A stretch of 64,000 nt of DNA, from NCBI RefSeq assembly GCF_003570885.1, contig NZ_QXJC01000001.1:682001-746000 (forward strand), given 5' to 3'. Below, one piece after another: positions 49,595 to 57,819 of the stretch. A program made the translations under genes and the position numbers. The DNA is from Simplicispira hankyongi. Its GTDB lineage: Bacteria; Pseudomonadota; Gammaproteobacteria; Burkholderiales; Burkholderiaceae_C. The notes under the pieces were generated by a model. The model was given only the letters and a program-made list of their open reading frames with translations, was not told the DNA's origin and ran no database searches. Numbering within the stretch: position 1 is the stretch's first letter; the number at the start of each line of letters is the position of its first letter.

Positions 49595-51226
49595 TCAGCG
49601 CACCGGCAACGCCGTGGCCGCCGCCACGAGACGCTGCGTATAGGGGTGGCGCGGTGCGTCGAGCACCTGGCCGACGCTGCCGCTTTCGAGCACCTCGCCA
49701 TCCTTCATGACCAGCACGTCGTGCGCCATGGCGCGGATCACCTCCACGTCGTGCGTGATGAGCAGGTAACCCAAGCCCTTGTCCTTCTGCAGGCGCTGCA
49801 GCAGGGCCAGCACCTGCTGCTGGATGGTGACGTCGAGCGCGCTGGTGGGCTCGTCGAGCACCAGCACGCGCGGCTGCACGATGAGCGCCCGCGCAATCGC
49901 CAGGCGCTGGCGCTGGCCGCCCGAAAACTCATGCGGGTAGCGCGCCAGCAGGCCCGGAAATTGCGCGTCTGTCAGGCCTACCTCGGCGAGCGCAGCCTCC
50001 ACCCGGCGCCGGCGCTCGGGCAAGGGCAGAGCCGGTTCATGCACGCGCAGGCCCTCACCGGCAATTTCCTCCACCGTCAGGCGCGGCGAGAGGGACGAGA
50101 ACGGGTCCTGGAACACCACCTGAATCTGCCGGCGCAAGCGCTGGTTGGCGGGCGTGTTGCGCGCGCTGGGTGCCTGCCATGCACTGCCCACCACCTCGAC
50201 GCTGCCCTGGTACGGCAGCAGGCCCAGCAAAGCCTGCGCGAGTGTCGATTTGCCCGACCCTGATTCGCCCACCACGCCCAGCGTGCGGCCGGGCAACAGG
50301 CACAGGTCGGCGCCGTGCACCGCAATGAATTCGCCCTTTTTGAACCAGCCGCGCACCCCCGGCAACGGCGTCGGGTAGCCCACGCGCAGGTGTTGTGCAC
50401 GCAACAGCGGCTTTGCGGCCGCATCCGGCGCGCCCTCCACCACGTCGCGCTTGGGCTGGCTGGCGATGAGCCGGCGCGTGTAGGCGTGCTGCGGGGCCCG
50501 AAAGATGTCGGCCACGGGGCCCTGTTCGACCAGCACGCCCTGCTCCATCACGGCCACGCGGTCGGCAAAGCGATGCACCAGATTCAGGTCGTGCGTGATG
50601 AGCAACACCGCCATGCCAGTCTGGCGCTGCAGGTCGGACAGCAGGTCAAGAATTTGCCCGCGCAGCGTGACATCGAGGGCCGTCGTGGGCTCGTCGGCCA
50701 GCAACAGTTTGGGGCGGCTGGCCAGCGCCATGGCAATCATGGCGCGCTGGCGCTGCCCGCCCGAGAGCTGGTGCGGGAACGCGGTGGCGCGGCGCGCAGG
50801 CTCGGGGATGCCCGTGCTTGCAATCAATTCGATAGCTGCCTGCCAAGACTGCGCCTGCGTCAGCGCCTGTTTTAGCTCCAAAACTTCGCTGATCTGCCGG
50901 CCCACCGTCATCAGCGGATTGAGCGCCGTCATGGGTTCCTGGAAAACCATGGCAATGTCGCCACCGCGCACACCGCGCAGCTCGCGCTCGGTGAGTGCCA
51001 GCAGGTCGCGGCCCTCAAACAGCGCCTGGCCCTGCACCAGCGCATCGCCTGCCAGGCGCAGCAGGCTGAGCGCGGTGATGGTTTTGCCCGAGCCCGATTC
51101 GCCCACCAGTGCGAGTTTTTCGCCGGGTGCGATCTCGAAGCTCACATCGCGCACCACTTCCTTGGCGCCAAAGCGCACGCACAGGTCGTGCACTTGCAGC
51201 AAAGGCTGAGCCGAAGTTGCCGTCAC
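49595..51226 (-). CDS. yejF: Oligopeptide ABC transporter, tandem ATP-binding protein (YejF)
   Basis: 543 residues, GTG start overlapping the permease stop by 4 bp. Two complete ABC modules: first Walker A GESGSGKTITALSLL and signature LSGGQRQRAMIAMAL; second GESGSGKSTLAQALLG and FSGGQRQRLAIARAL. It powers the yejABE importer. A dispersed repeat (50824-50886) is translated in frame in the first module. Last gene of the yejABEF operon. Confidence 0.95.
   Translation of the reverse strand: MTATSAQPLLQVHDLCVRFGAKEVVRDVSFEIAPGEKLALVGESGSGKTITALSLLRLAGDALVQGQALFEGRDLLALTERELRGVRGGDIAMVFQEPMTALNPLMTVGRQISEVLELKQALTQAQSWQAAIELIASTGIPEPARRATAFPHQLSGGQRQRAMIAMALASRPKLLLADEPTTALDVTLRGQILDLLSDLQRQTGMAVLLITHDLNLVHRFADRVAVMEQGVLVEQGPVADIFRAPQHAYTRRLIASQPKRDVVEGAPDAAAKPLLRAQHLRVGYPTPLPGVRGWFKKGEFIAVHGADLCLLPGRTLGVVGESGSGKSTLAQALLGLLPYQGSVEVVGSAWQAPSARNTPANQRLRRQIQVVFQDPFSSLSPRLTVEEIAGEGLRVHEPALPLPERRRRVEAALAEVGLTDAQFPGLLARYPHEFSGGQRQRLAIARALIVQPRVLVLDEPTSALDVTIQQQVLALLQRLQKDKGLGYLLITHDVEVIRAMAHDVLVMKDGEVLESGSVGQVLDAPRHPYTQRLVAAATALPVR
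50824..50886. repeat. Degenerate dispersed repeat inside yejF
   Basis: TTCGATAGCTGCCTGCCAAG, then GCGCCTGCGTCAGCGCCTG and TTTTAGCTCCAAA follow the family layout, with arms partly eroded. It encodes ELKQALTQAQSWQAAIELIA in frame between conserved ABC segments. Confidence 0.5.
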
Positions 51227-52266
51227 TTATCTGCCTTGCGGGGGTCGAGCGCGTCGCGCAGCGCGTCGCCCATAAAAGTCAGCAGCAGCAGCGTGACCAC
51301 GAGCACGGCGAAGGTGGAGAGCGAAATCCACCACGCATCAATGTTGTTCTTCCCCTGGCTGAGCAGTTCGCCCAGCGACGGCGTCCCCGGCGGCACGCCC
51401 AGGCCCAGAAAATCCAGCGAGGTCAGCGCAAGGATGGCGGCGCTCATGCGAAACGGCAAAAACGTGACCACGGGCGTCAGGCTGTTGGGCAGGATGTGGC
51501 GCCAGATGATTTGCCCGTTGCCCACGCCCAGCGCCCGCGCGGCCTTGACGTAATCGAGCTGGCGGTTGCGCAGGAACTCGGCGCGCACGTAGTCCGAGAG
51601 GCCCATCCAGCCAAACAGGCTCAGCAAAACCAGCAGCAGCCCAATGCTGGGCGCGAGCACTGCGCTGAAGATGATCAGCAGATACAGCTCGGGCATGGAA
51701 CCCCAGATCTCGATGAAGCGCTGGAACGCCAGGTCCGTCTTGCCGCCAAAGAAGCCCTGGATGGCGCCCGTCACCATGCCCAGCAGCACGCCGGTGGCGG
51801 TGAGCGCCAGTGCAAACAGCACGCTGACGCGAAAGCCGTAGAGCAACTGTGCCGCAAGGTCGCGCCCCCGGTCGTCCGTGCCCAGCCAATTCTCGGTCGT
51901 GGGCGCTGAGGGATTGGGCTCTTTGGCAAAATAGTTCAGCGTGTTCGGGCCGTAGGGGTTGAGCGTGAACAGCGCCCAGTTGCTGCCTTCCTTCAACTTC
52001 TTTCGAATGTACGGATCCAGATAGTCGGTGGCGGTCAAAAAATCGCCGCCGAAAGTGGTCTCGGGGTAGTCCTTCAGCATGGGAAAGTAGAGCTGCCCTT
52101 CGTAGCGCACCACCAGCGGCCGGTCGTTGCTGACCAGCTCGGCACACAGACTCACCGCCACCAGCACCACGAAAATCACCAGGCTCCAGTAGCCCAGACG
52201 GTTGCGCTTGAAGCGCAGCCAGGCGCGGCGGCTGGGCGACAAGGACGGCGGCGCCGACGCCGCCAC
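51223..52266 (-). CDS. yejE: Oligopeptide ABC transporter permease (YejE)
   Basis: 347 residues from a GTG at 52266 (VAASAPPSLSPSRRAWLR), which matches YejE length and places similarity at the N-terminus. The frame is open to an ATG at 52398, but that stretch is a REP-like repeat overlapping yejB, so I prefer the GTG. Six helices and the EAA-type loop (YVKAARALGVGNGQIIWRH) are clear. It pairs with YejB to form the channel. Confidence 0.9.
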   Translation of the reverse strand: MAASAPPSLSPSRRAWLRFKRNRLGYWSLVIFVVLVAVSLCAELVSNDRPLVVRYEGQLYFPMLKDYPETTFGGDFLTATDYLDPYIRKKLKEGSNWALFTLNPYGPNTLNYFAKEPNPSAPTTENWLGTDDRGRDLAAQLLYGFRVSVLFALALTATGVLLGMVTGAIQGFFGGKTDLAFQRFIEIWGSMPELYLLIIFSAVLAPSIGLLLVLLSLFGWMGLSDYVRAEFLRNRQLDYVKAARALGVGNGQIIWRHILPNSLTPVVTFLPFRMSAAILALTSLDFLGLGVPPGTPSLGELLSQGKNNIDAWWISLSTFAVLVVTLLLLTFMGDALRDALDPRKADK

Positions 52267-52309
52267 AGCGCCATCGCCAGCGCCCCCACGGATCGGGCTT
52301 TGTCCTGCC

Positions 52310-52376
52310 GCCAGGGGCGCCCCCCCTGCGGTGCGAAGGCGGCCTTCGGCCGATGCAGGGGGGCTAATCGAATTTG
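52310..52376. repeat. REP-like repeat at the yejB/yejE junction
   Basis: GGGGCGCCCCCCCTGCGG, then GAAGGCGGCCTTCGGCC and GATGCAGGGGGGCTAAT: nested inverted repeats of the same character as those at 27265 and 43513. It spans the last codons of yejB and the spacer before the preferred yejE start, where it could hide or set translation initiation. Confidence 0.6.
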
Positions 52377-53395
52377 ACACGCGGGTCCACCCACACATAG
52401 CAGAGGTCGGAAATCAGCTTGGTGACCAGGCCGATCAGCGTGAACAGGTACAGCGTGCCCATCACCACCGGGTAGTCGCGCCGGATCACGCTCTCGTAGC
52501 TCAGCAGCCCCAGGCCATCGAGCGAAAACAGCGTTTCGATCAGCAGCGACCCCGTGAAAAACGCGCCAATGAACGCCGCCGGAAACCCCGTGATGATGGG
52601 GATCAGCGCATTGCGAAACACATGCTTCCACAGCACCTGGCGTTCAGACAGGCCCTTGGCACGCGCGGTCAGCACATACTGTTTGCGAATCTCTTCCAGG
52701 AAGGCGTTCTTGGTCAACATGGCCGTCACCGCAAAGCTGCCCGCCACCATGGCGATGATGGGCAGCGTGATATGCCAGAGGTAGTCCGCGATGCGCGCGC
52801 CCCAACCCAGCTCGTCCCAGTTGCTCGACGTCAGCCCGCGCAGCGGAAACCACTGCAACTGCCCGCCGAATATGACTAGCAGTGCCACACCAAGCACAAA
52901 ACCCGGAATGGCATAGCCGACCAAAATCAGCAGCGTCGTGACCAGATCGAAGCGGGAACCCGCCCGCACGGCCTTGGCCACGCCCAGCGGCACGGCGACC
53001 AGGTAGCTGATGAAAAAAGTCCACAGGCCCAGGCTGATGGACACTGGCATCTTTTCCTTCACCAGTTGCCACACGTCCTTGTTCTGGAAAAAACTGCGCC
53101 CGAGATCGAAGCGCGCGAACTGGCCCAGCATCTGGACAAAACGCTCCATCGGCGGTTTGTCAAAGCCATACAACTTCTTGATTTGCTCCAGGCGCTTGGG
53201 GTCCACGCCCTGCGCGCCGCGGTAGCCCAGCCCGCCGCCCTCTGCGCCCGCCCGCCCTGCGCCCGCTTTGGCCTCGGCGAGGTACTGCTCCACCGGCCCG
53301 CCGGGCACGAACTGCACCACGGCGAAGGTGAGCATCAGTACGCCCAGCAGTGTGGGCAGCATGAGCAGGATGCGTTTGAGGATGTAGGCGAACAT
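52364..53395 (-). CDS. yejB: Oligopeptide ABC transporter permease (YejB)
   Basis: 343 residues, six helices, N-terminus MFAYILKRILLMLPTLLGVL and the loop QYVLTARAKGLSERQVLWKH that contacts the ATPase. A Gly/Ala-rich stretch (about 45-60) is longer than usual. It follows yejA by 3 bp. With YejE it forms the inner-membrane pore for oligopeptides. Confidence 0.95.
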   Translation of the reverse strand: MFAYILKRILLMLPTLLGVLMLTFAVVQFVPGGPVEQYLAEAKAGAGRAGAEGGGLGYRGAQGVDPKRLEQIKKLYGFDKPPMERFVQMLGQFARFDLGRSFFQNKDVWQLVKEKMPVSISLGLWTFFISYLVAVPLGVAKAVRAGSRFDLVTTLLILVGYAIPGFVLGVALLVIFGGQLQWFPLRGLTSSNWDELGWGARIADYLWHITLPIIAMVAGSFAVTAMLTKNAFLEEIRKQYVLTARAKGLSERQVLWKHVFRNALIPIITGFPAAFIGAFFTGSLLIETLFSLDGLGLLSYESVIRRDYPVVMGTLYLFTLIGLVTKLISDLCYVWVDPRVKFD

Positions 53396-53398
53396 GGC

Positions 53399-55225
53399 TT
53401 AGCGCGGGCTGGGTTCGGTCTGAGGTGGAATGCGTACCCACCAGGTGTCGATCACCCAGGTTTCGCCCGGAGAATACGGCGGCACCACGTCTGGCTTGGC
53501 CAGGCGCCAGGCGTTGTAAGCCATGCGGTGCGTGCCCGCGCTCCACTGCGGGATGAGGTAATGGCCGGCCACGATGGTGCGTTCGAGTGCATGGCAGGCG
53601 GGCAGCAACTGTTGCTGCGTTTTGGCGCTGGTCATGGCGCTGATCATGGCATCGACCGCCGGGCTCTTCACCCCGGCGAAGTTGCCAGAATCCTCCGTGT
53701 CAGCGGCCTTGCTGCCAAACAGGTCGGCGAATTCCTGGCCGGGGTTGTTGGTGCCCTGGTACGCAATCGACGTGATGTCGAAATCGAACTTCTGCAGCCG
53801 CTCCTGGTACAGCGCGAAATCCACCGAGCGAAACTTGAGCGTGATGCCGAGCTTTTCCAGATTGCGCATCCAGGGTGAGACGGTGCGCACGCCACCTTCG
53901 TTGCTGTCCATGTATTCGAGCACCATGGGCTCGCCCTGAGCGTTGCGCAGCAGCCCGTCTTTCACGGCCCAGCCTGCCTCATTCAGCAGGGTTTTCGCAT
54001 GGCGCAGGTTGTCTCTCAAACTGTGGTCGCCATCGGTGCGCGGGGGCTGCGGCATGGGACCGAACGCAGCAGCGGGAATGCTCTTGCGCCAGGGCTCCAT
54101 CAGCGCCAGTTCCTCGGACGAGGGGCTACCGTGCGTCTCGCAAGCGGTGTTGCCAAACAGGCCGTGCACGCGCTGATAGGCCCCATAGAAGAGCTGGCGG
54201 TTCATCCACTCGTAATCGATTGCCAGGCCCAAGGCCTCGCGCACGCGCTCATCTTGCAGATAAGGCCGGCGCGTGTTGAGCACATAGCTTTGAAACCCCG
54301 TGGGAAGCTTGTGCGCGAATTCGCCCTTCACCAACTCGCCCGTGTCGAACTTCTTGCCGTTCACGCGCCGGGCCCAATCGCCCGCGCTGAAGAAACGCAT
54401 CAGGTCGAATTCGCCCGCCTTCAACGCTTCGAGCCGGGCCGTGGCGTCCTTGTAGATCTTCACTTCGATGCGGTCGAAATTGTTCTGGCCGCGTCGCACG
54501 TTCAGGTCGCGCGCCCAGTAGTTCGGGTCACGCACGTAGGTGATGTCCTTGCCAAAGCGCACCGGGCCGATTTTGTAAGGCCCGCTGCCGATCGGAATGT
54601 CGGTCACCACCTGGTCGAAGGGTTTGGACCTGCCGTTCTCCCTGCCCCAGGCACGGCTGAAAATGGGCAGGCCGCCGACGGTCAGTGGCAGTTCGCGGTT
54701 GGGCTTCTTGAAACGAAAGCGCACGGTGCGGTCGTTCACCACATCCACACCCGCCACGTCGATCAGCAGTGTTTTGTAGGCGGGCGAGGTGAAGGGCCCC
54801 ACCAGCGTCTCGTACGTCCAGGCCACGTCCTGCGCCAGCACCGGGTCGCCGTTGTGAAAGCGCGCCTCGGGCCGCAGACGGAAGGTGGCCGAGAGGCCAT
54901 CGCTCGCCACGCTCACGTCTTCGGCCAGCAGGCCGTAGCCGGTGGCGGTTTCATCCAGCGAGCCGGTCAGCAGGCTGTCGAACATCAGCTCGGTCAGGTA
55001 GGCCGGCGCCGCGCCGCGCATGGTGAAGGGGTTGTATTTGTCGAAGGTGGAGGTGCGCTGGTTGCTCACCAGGCGCAACTCGCCACCCTTGGGAGCATCA
55101 GGATTCACATAGGCGAAGTGCGTGAATCCGGGCGCATACAGCGGCTCGCCCCACAGCGCATACGCATGCGCTGCCCAGGCCGGCAGCGCCAGCCAGCAGG
55201 ACAGGAAGATCAGCCAGATTCGCAT
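53399..55225 (-). CDS. yejA: Oligopeptide ABC transporter solute-binding protein (YejA)
   Basis: 608 residues from [21 protein letters not shown], a cleavable signal peptide; an ATG 75 bp upstream lacks one and was rejected. The SBP_bac_5 fold is clear ([40 protein letters not shown]). YejA proteins bind peptides; in enterics the system imports microcin C and antimicrobial peptides. First gene of yejABEF, divergent from fabI with about 107 bp between. Confidence 0.95.
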   Translation of the reverse strand: MRIWLIFLSCWLALPAWAAHAYALWGEPLYAPGFTHFAYVNPDAPKGGELRLVSNQRTSTFDKYNPFTMRGAAPAYLTELMFDSLLTGSLDETATGYGLLAEDVSVASDGLSATFRLRPEARFHNGDPVLAQDVAWTYETLVGPFTSPAYKTLLIDVAGVDVVNDRTVRFRFKKPNRELPLTVGGLPIFSRAWGRENGRSKPFDQVVTDIPIGSGPYKIGPVRFGKDITYVRDPNYWARDLNVRRGQNNFDRIEVKIYKDATARLEALKAGEFDLMRFFSAGDWARRVNGKKFDTGELVKGEFAHKLPTGFQSYVLNTRRPYLQDERVREALGLAIDYEWMNRQLFYGAYQRVHGLFGNTACETHGSPSSEELALMEPWRKSIPAAAFGPMPQPPRTDGDHSLRDNLRHAKTLLNEAGWAVKDGLLRNAQGEPMVLEYMDSNEGGVRTVSPWMRNLEKLGITLKFRSVDFALYQERLQKFDFDITSIAYQGTNNPGQEFADLFGSKAADTEDSGNFAGVKSPAVDAMISAMTSAKTQQQLLPACHALERTIVAGHYLIPQWSAGTHRMAYNAWRLAKPDVVPPYSPGETWVIDTWWVRIPPQTEPSPR

Positions 55226-55332
55226 GCGAGAATTCTGCACCACGCTGGCAAGGCTCCCGCCCCACAAGGCATGCGGCAAACCCTGCCCTGGCCAGCGCAT
55301 TCACTTTCCCATTTCGCTACAGGAGAACCACC

Positions 55333-56121
55333 ATGGGCTTTCTAACCGGCAAGAAGCTGCTGATTACCGGCGTGCTGTCCAACCGCTCCATTGCCTACGG
55401 CATTGCACGCGCCTGCCACCAGCAGGGCGCCGAACTCGCCTTTAGCTACGTCGGCGAACGCTTCAAGGACCGCATCACCGAATTCGCCGCCGAGTTCGGC
55501 TCCGAGCTGGTGTTCGATTGCGACGTCGCCAGCGACGAGCAGATCGAGCGCATGTTCCGTGATCTTTCAGCCACCTGGCCCAAGCTCGACGGCTTCGTGC
55601 ACAGCATCGGCTTTGCCCCGCGCGAAGCGATTGCCGGGGATTTCCTCGAAGGGCTCTCGCGCGAAGGCTTTCGCGTGGCGCACGACATCAGCGCCTACAG
55701 CTTCCCGGCCATGGCCAAGGCCGCCCTGCCCTACCTGAACGACAAGTCGGCGCTGCTGACGCTGTCGTACCTGGGCGCGCTGCGCACCATTCCCAACTAC
55801 AACACCATGGGCCTGGCCAAGGCCAGCCTGGAGGCGAGCGTGCGCTACCTGGCCGAAGCGCTGGGCCCCAAGGGCATGCGCGTCAACGGCATCAGCGCCG
55901 GCCCCATCAAGACACTGGCCGCCAGCGGCATCAAGGATTTCGGCAAGCTGCTCTCCGGCGTGGCCAGCGCCTCACCCCTGCGCCGCAACGTGACCATCGA
56001 AGACGTGGGCAACGTGGCAGCGTTTCTGCTGAGCGATCTGGCCAGTGGCATGACGGCCGAAATCACCTACGTGGATGGCGGTTTCAGCCAGACGGCAGGC
56101 ATCAGCCGCGACATGGTGTAG
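55333..56121 (+). CDS. fabI: Enoyl-ACP reductase (NADH)
   Basis: 262 residues. SDR fold of the FabI type: [20 protein letters not shown] for NAD binding and the active-site Tyr-x6-Lys in [13 protein letters not shown]. It carries out the last reduction of fatty-acid elongation and is the target of triclosan. AGGAG lies 8 bp before the ATG. The yejA-fabI divergent pair is common in this family. Confidence 0.98.
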   Translation: MGFLTGKKLLITGVLSNRSIAYGIARACHQQGAELAFSYVGERFKDRITEFAAEFGSELVFDCDVASDEQIERMFRDLSATWPKLDGFVHSIGFAPREAIAGDFLEGLSREGFRVAHDISAYSFPAMAKAALPYLNDKSALLTLSYLGALRTIPNYNTMGLAKASLEASVRYLAEALGPKGMRVNGISAGPIKTLAASGIKDFGKLLSGVASASPLRRNVTIEDVGNVAAFLLSDLASGMTAEITYVDGGFSQTAGISRDMV

Positions 56122-56125
56122 GCTT

Positions 56126-56196
56126 CAAAATTTAAAGCCAAATCAGCCTTTAGTGCTTGCCCCTTATGCGCATGCAGCTCTCACTAAGATAGCAAC
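56126..56196. repeat. Degenerate dispersed repeat between fabI and ligase gene
   Basis: TTTAGTGCTTGCCCCTTATG, then CGCATGCAGCTCTCACTAAG and ATAGCAAC, a diverged copy of the AGCTATCA family. It fills the whole spacer up to the ligase ATG. Confidence 0.45.
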
Positions 56197-57045
56197 ATGC
56201 AGAGACGGCTCGCGCTTTTTTGGTGTGCGCTGGCGCTGTGGGCACCCGCCCAGGCCGGGGAACCGCCGGCCCTGCTGCTAGCGAGCGTCTACCGGCCAGG
56301 GTTGCCCCTGGCCGACTATTGGGTCAGCGAAAAATACGACGGCGTACGCGGCTATTGGGACGGCCAGCACCTGCGTACCCGAGGCGGCGAGCCCGTCACC
56401 CCGCCCGCCTGGTTCACCGCCAACTGGCCGAGCACGGCGATGGACGGTGAACTGTGGGCTGGGCGGGGCCAGTTTGCACAGGCCCAGTCCACCGTGCGCA
56501 GCGTGGACGCTGGCGACGCCGCCTGGCGGCAGATGCGCTACATGGTGTTTGACCTGCCGGCATACCCTGGCACTTTCGACCACCGCCTGCCAGAGCTGCA
56601 AAGAACGATCGCGCACATTGGTCAACCCTGGGTACAGGCGGTTGCGCAGCACCGCATCAGCAGCCCGGAAGCACTGCACGCCCTGCTGCTGCGCACGGTG
56701 CGGGCGGGCGGCGAGGGGCTGGTATTGCACTGCGGCGATTCGCTCTACCGCGAAGGTCGCAGCGACGATCTCATCAAAGTAAAAACCCACGACGACGCCG
56801 AAGCGCGTGTGGTCGCTCACCTGCCCGGCAAGGGCAAGCACGCCGGCAAGATGGGGGCGCTGCTGCTCGAAATGCCGGGTGGCCAGCGCTTCAAGCTGGG
56901 CACGGGCTTTAGCGATGCAGACCGCGCCGCACCGCCTCCGGTGGGCAGTTGGGTGACCTACCGCTTTCTCGGCACGCACGACAGTGGTCTGCCGCGCTTT
57001 GCCAGCTTTGTCAGGGTGCGCGAGGACATGCCGACCGAGCATTAA
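56197..57045 (+). CDS. Secreted ATP-dependent DNA ligase (LigE-type)
   Basis: 282 residues. A signal peptide (ALFWCALALWAPAQA) precedes a minimal ligase: motif I SEKYDGVRGYWDG with adenylated Lys46, motif III MRYMVFDLPA, motif IV GEGLVLHCG, motif V DLIKVKTHDDAEA, then an OB domain ending FRVRED-like. Lig E proteins are periplasmic and tied to DNA uptake in several proteobacteria. No competence genes are in the window. Confidence 0.9.
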   Translation: MQRRLALFWCALALWAPAQAGEPPALLLASVYRPGLPLADYWVSEKYDGVRGYWDGQHLRTRGGEPVTPPAWFTANWPSTAMDGELWAGRGQFAQAQSTVRSVDAGDAAWRQMRYMVFDLPAYPGTFDHRLPELQRTIAHIGQPWVQAVAQHRISSPEALHALLLRTVRAGGEGLVLHCGDSLYREGRSDDLIKVKTHDDAEARVVAHLPGKGKHAGKMGALLLEMPGGQRFKLGTGFSDADRAAPPPVGSWVTYRFLGTHDSGLPRFASFVRVREDMPTEH

Positions 57046-57097
57046 AAAACCCGCCGGCCATGTGCACGGCGAGCGGGTCGGGCTGGGCAAGCCGCAC

Positions 57098-57664
57098 TTA
57101 CTTGGGCATGAGCACCTTGTCGACCACGTGAATCACGCCATTCGACTGAACCACGTCGGCAATGGTCACGTCAGCCGTGCCACCCTTTTCGTCGGTCACC
57201 GTGACGCCCTTGCCCATGGCACCCGCCTTGGCTGTCAGCGTGCCGCCCTCTACCGTCTTGAGCTTGGCCATGCCGTGACCGTCGGCGATCATTTTCATGA
57301 TGGCAGCCGCGTCGTACTTGCCGGCCACCACGTGGTACGTCAGCACCTTGGTCAGCGTGGGTTTGTTCTCGGGCTTGAGGAGCGTGTCCACCGTGCCGGC
57401 GGGCAGTGCAGCAAAGGCGTCGTTGGTGGGGGCAAAGACGGTAAATGGACCTGGACCCTTGAGCGTCTCGACCAGGCCTGCAGCCTTGACGGCGGCGACC
57501 AGGGTTGTATGGTCGTTGGAGTTGACGGCATTGTCGATGATGTCCTTGCTGGGCAGCATGGGCGCACCGCCCACCATGACCTGGGCCGTCGCAGGCAGTG
57601 TGGCGGCAGACAGGGCAACAGACAGGCCGATGGCGGCAAGACGGGGTTTGAAATGAATGCGCAT
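57098..57664 (-). CDS. Secreted fasciclin (FAS1) domain protein
   Basis: 188 residues. Signal peptide ending ATAQ, then one FAS1 domain with [17 protein letters not shown] (H1 motif) and the C-terminal YxH-type segment [13 protein letters not shown] (H2). It is a periplasmic or extracellular adhesion-like protein. It is convergent with the ligase gene (52 bp between stops). Confidence 0.93.
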   Translation of the reverse strand: MRIHFKPRLAAIGLSVALSAATLPATAQVMVGGAPMLPSKDIIDNAVNSNDHTTLVAAVKAAGLVETLKGPGPFTVFAPTNDAFAALPAGTVDTLLKPENKPTLTKVLTYHVVAGKYDAAAIMKMIADGHGMAKLKTVEGGTLTAKAGAMGKGVTVTDEKGGTADVTIADVVQSNGVIHVVDKVLMPK

Positions 57665-57819
57665 GGAAAACTCCTATGGGGTTTGAGACAGACCGCTCGA
57701 ACAAAAAATCGGGCGGCTGACAACCCATACGCATGCGTTGGCCGAGTGGATTCAGAGGGCCTCAAAAAAAATCGCTCCACGGCCTGCGCCGGGAGCGATC
57801 TCATGCCGGCGTCTTCGCG

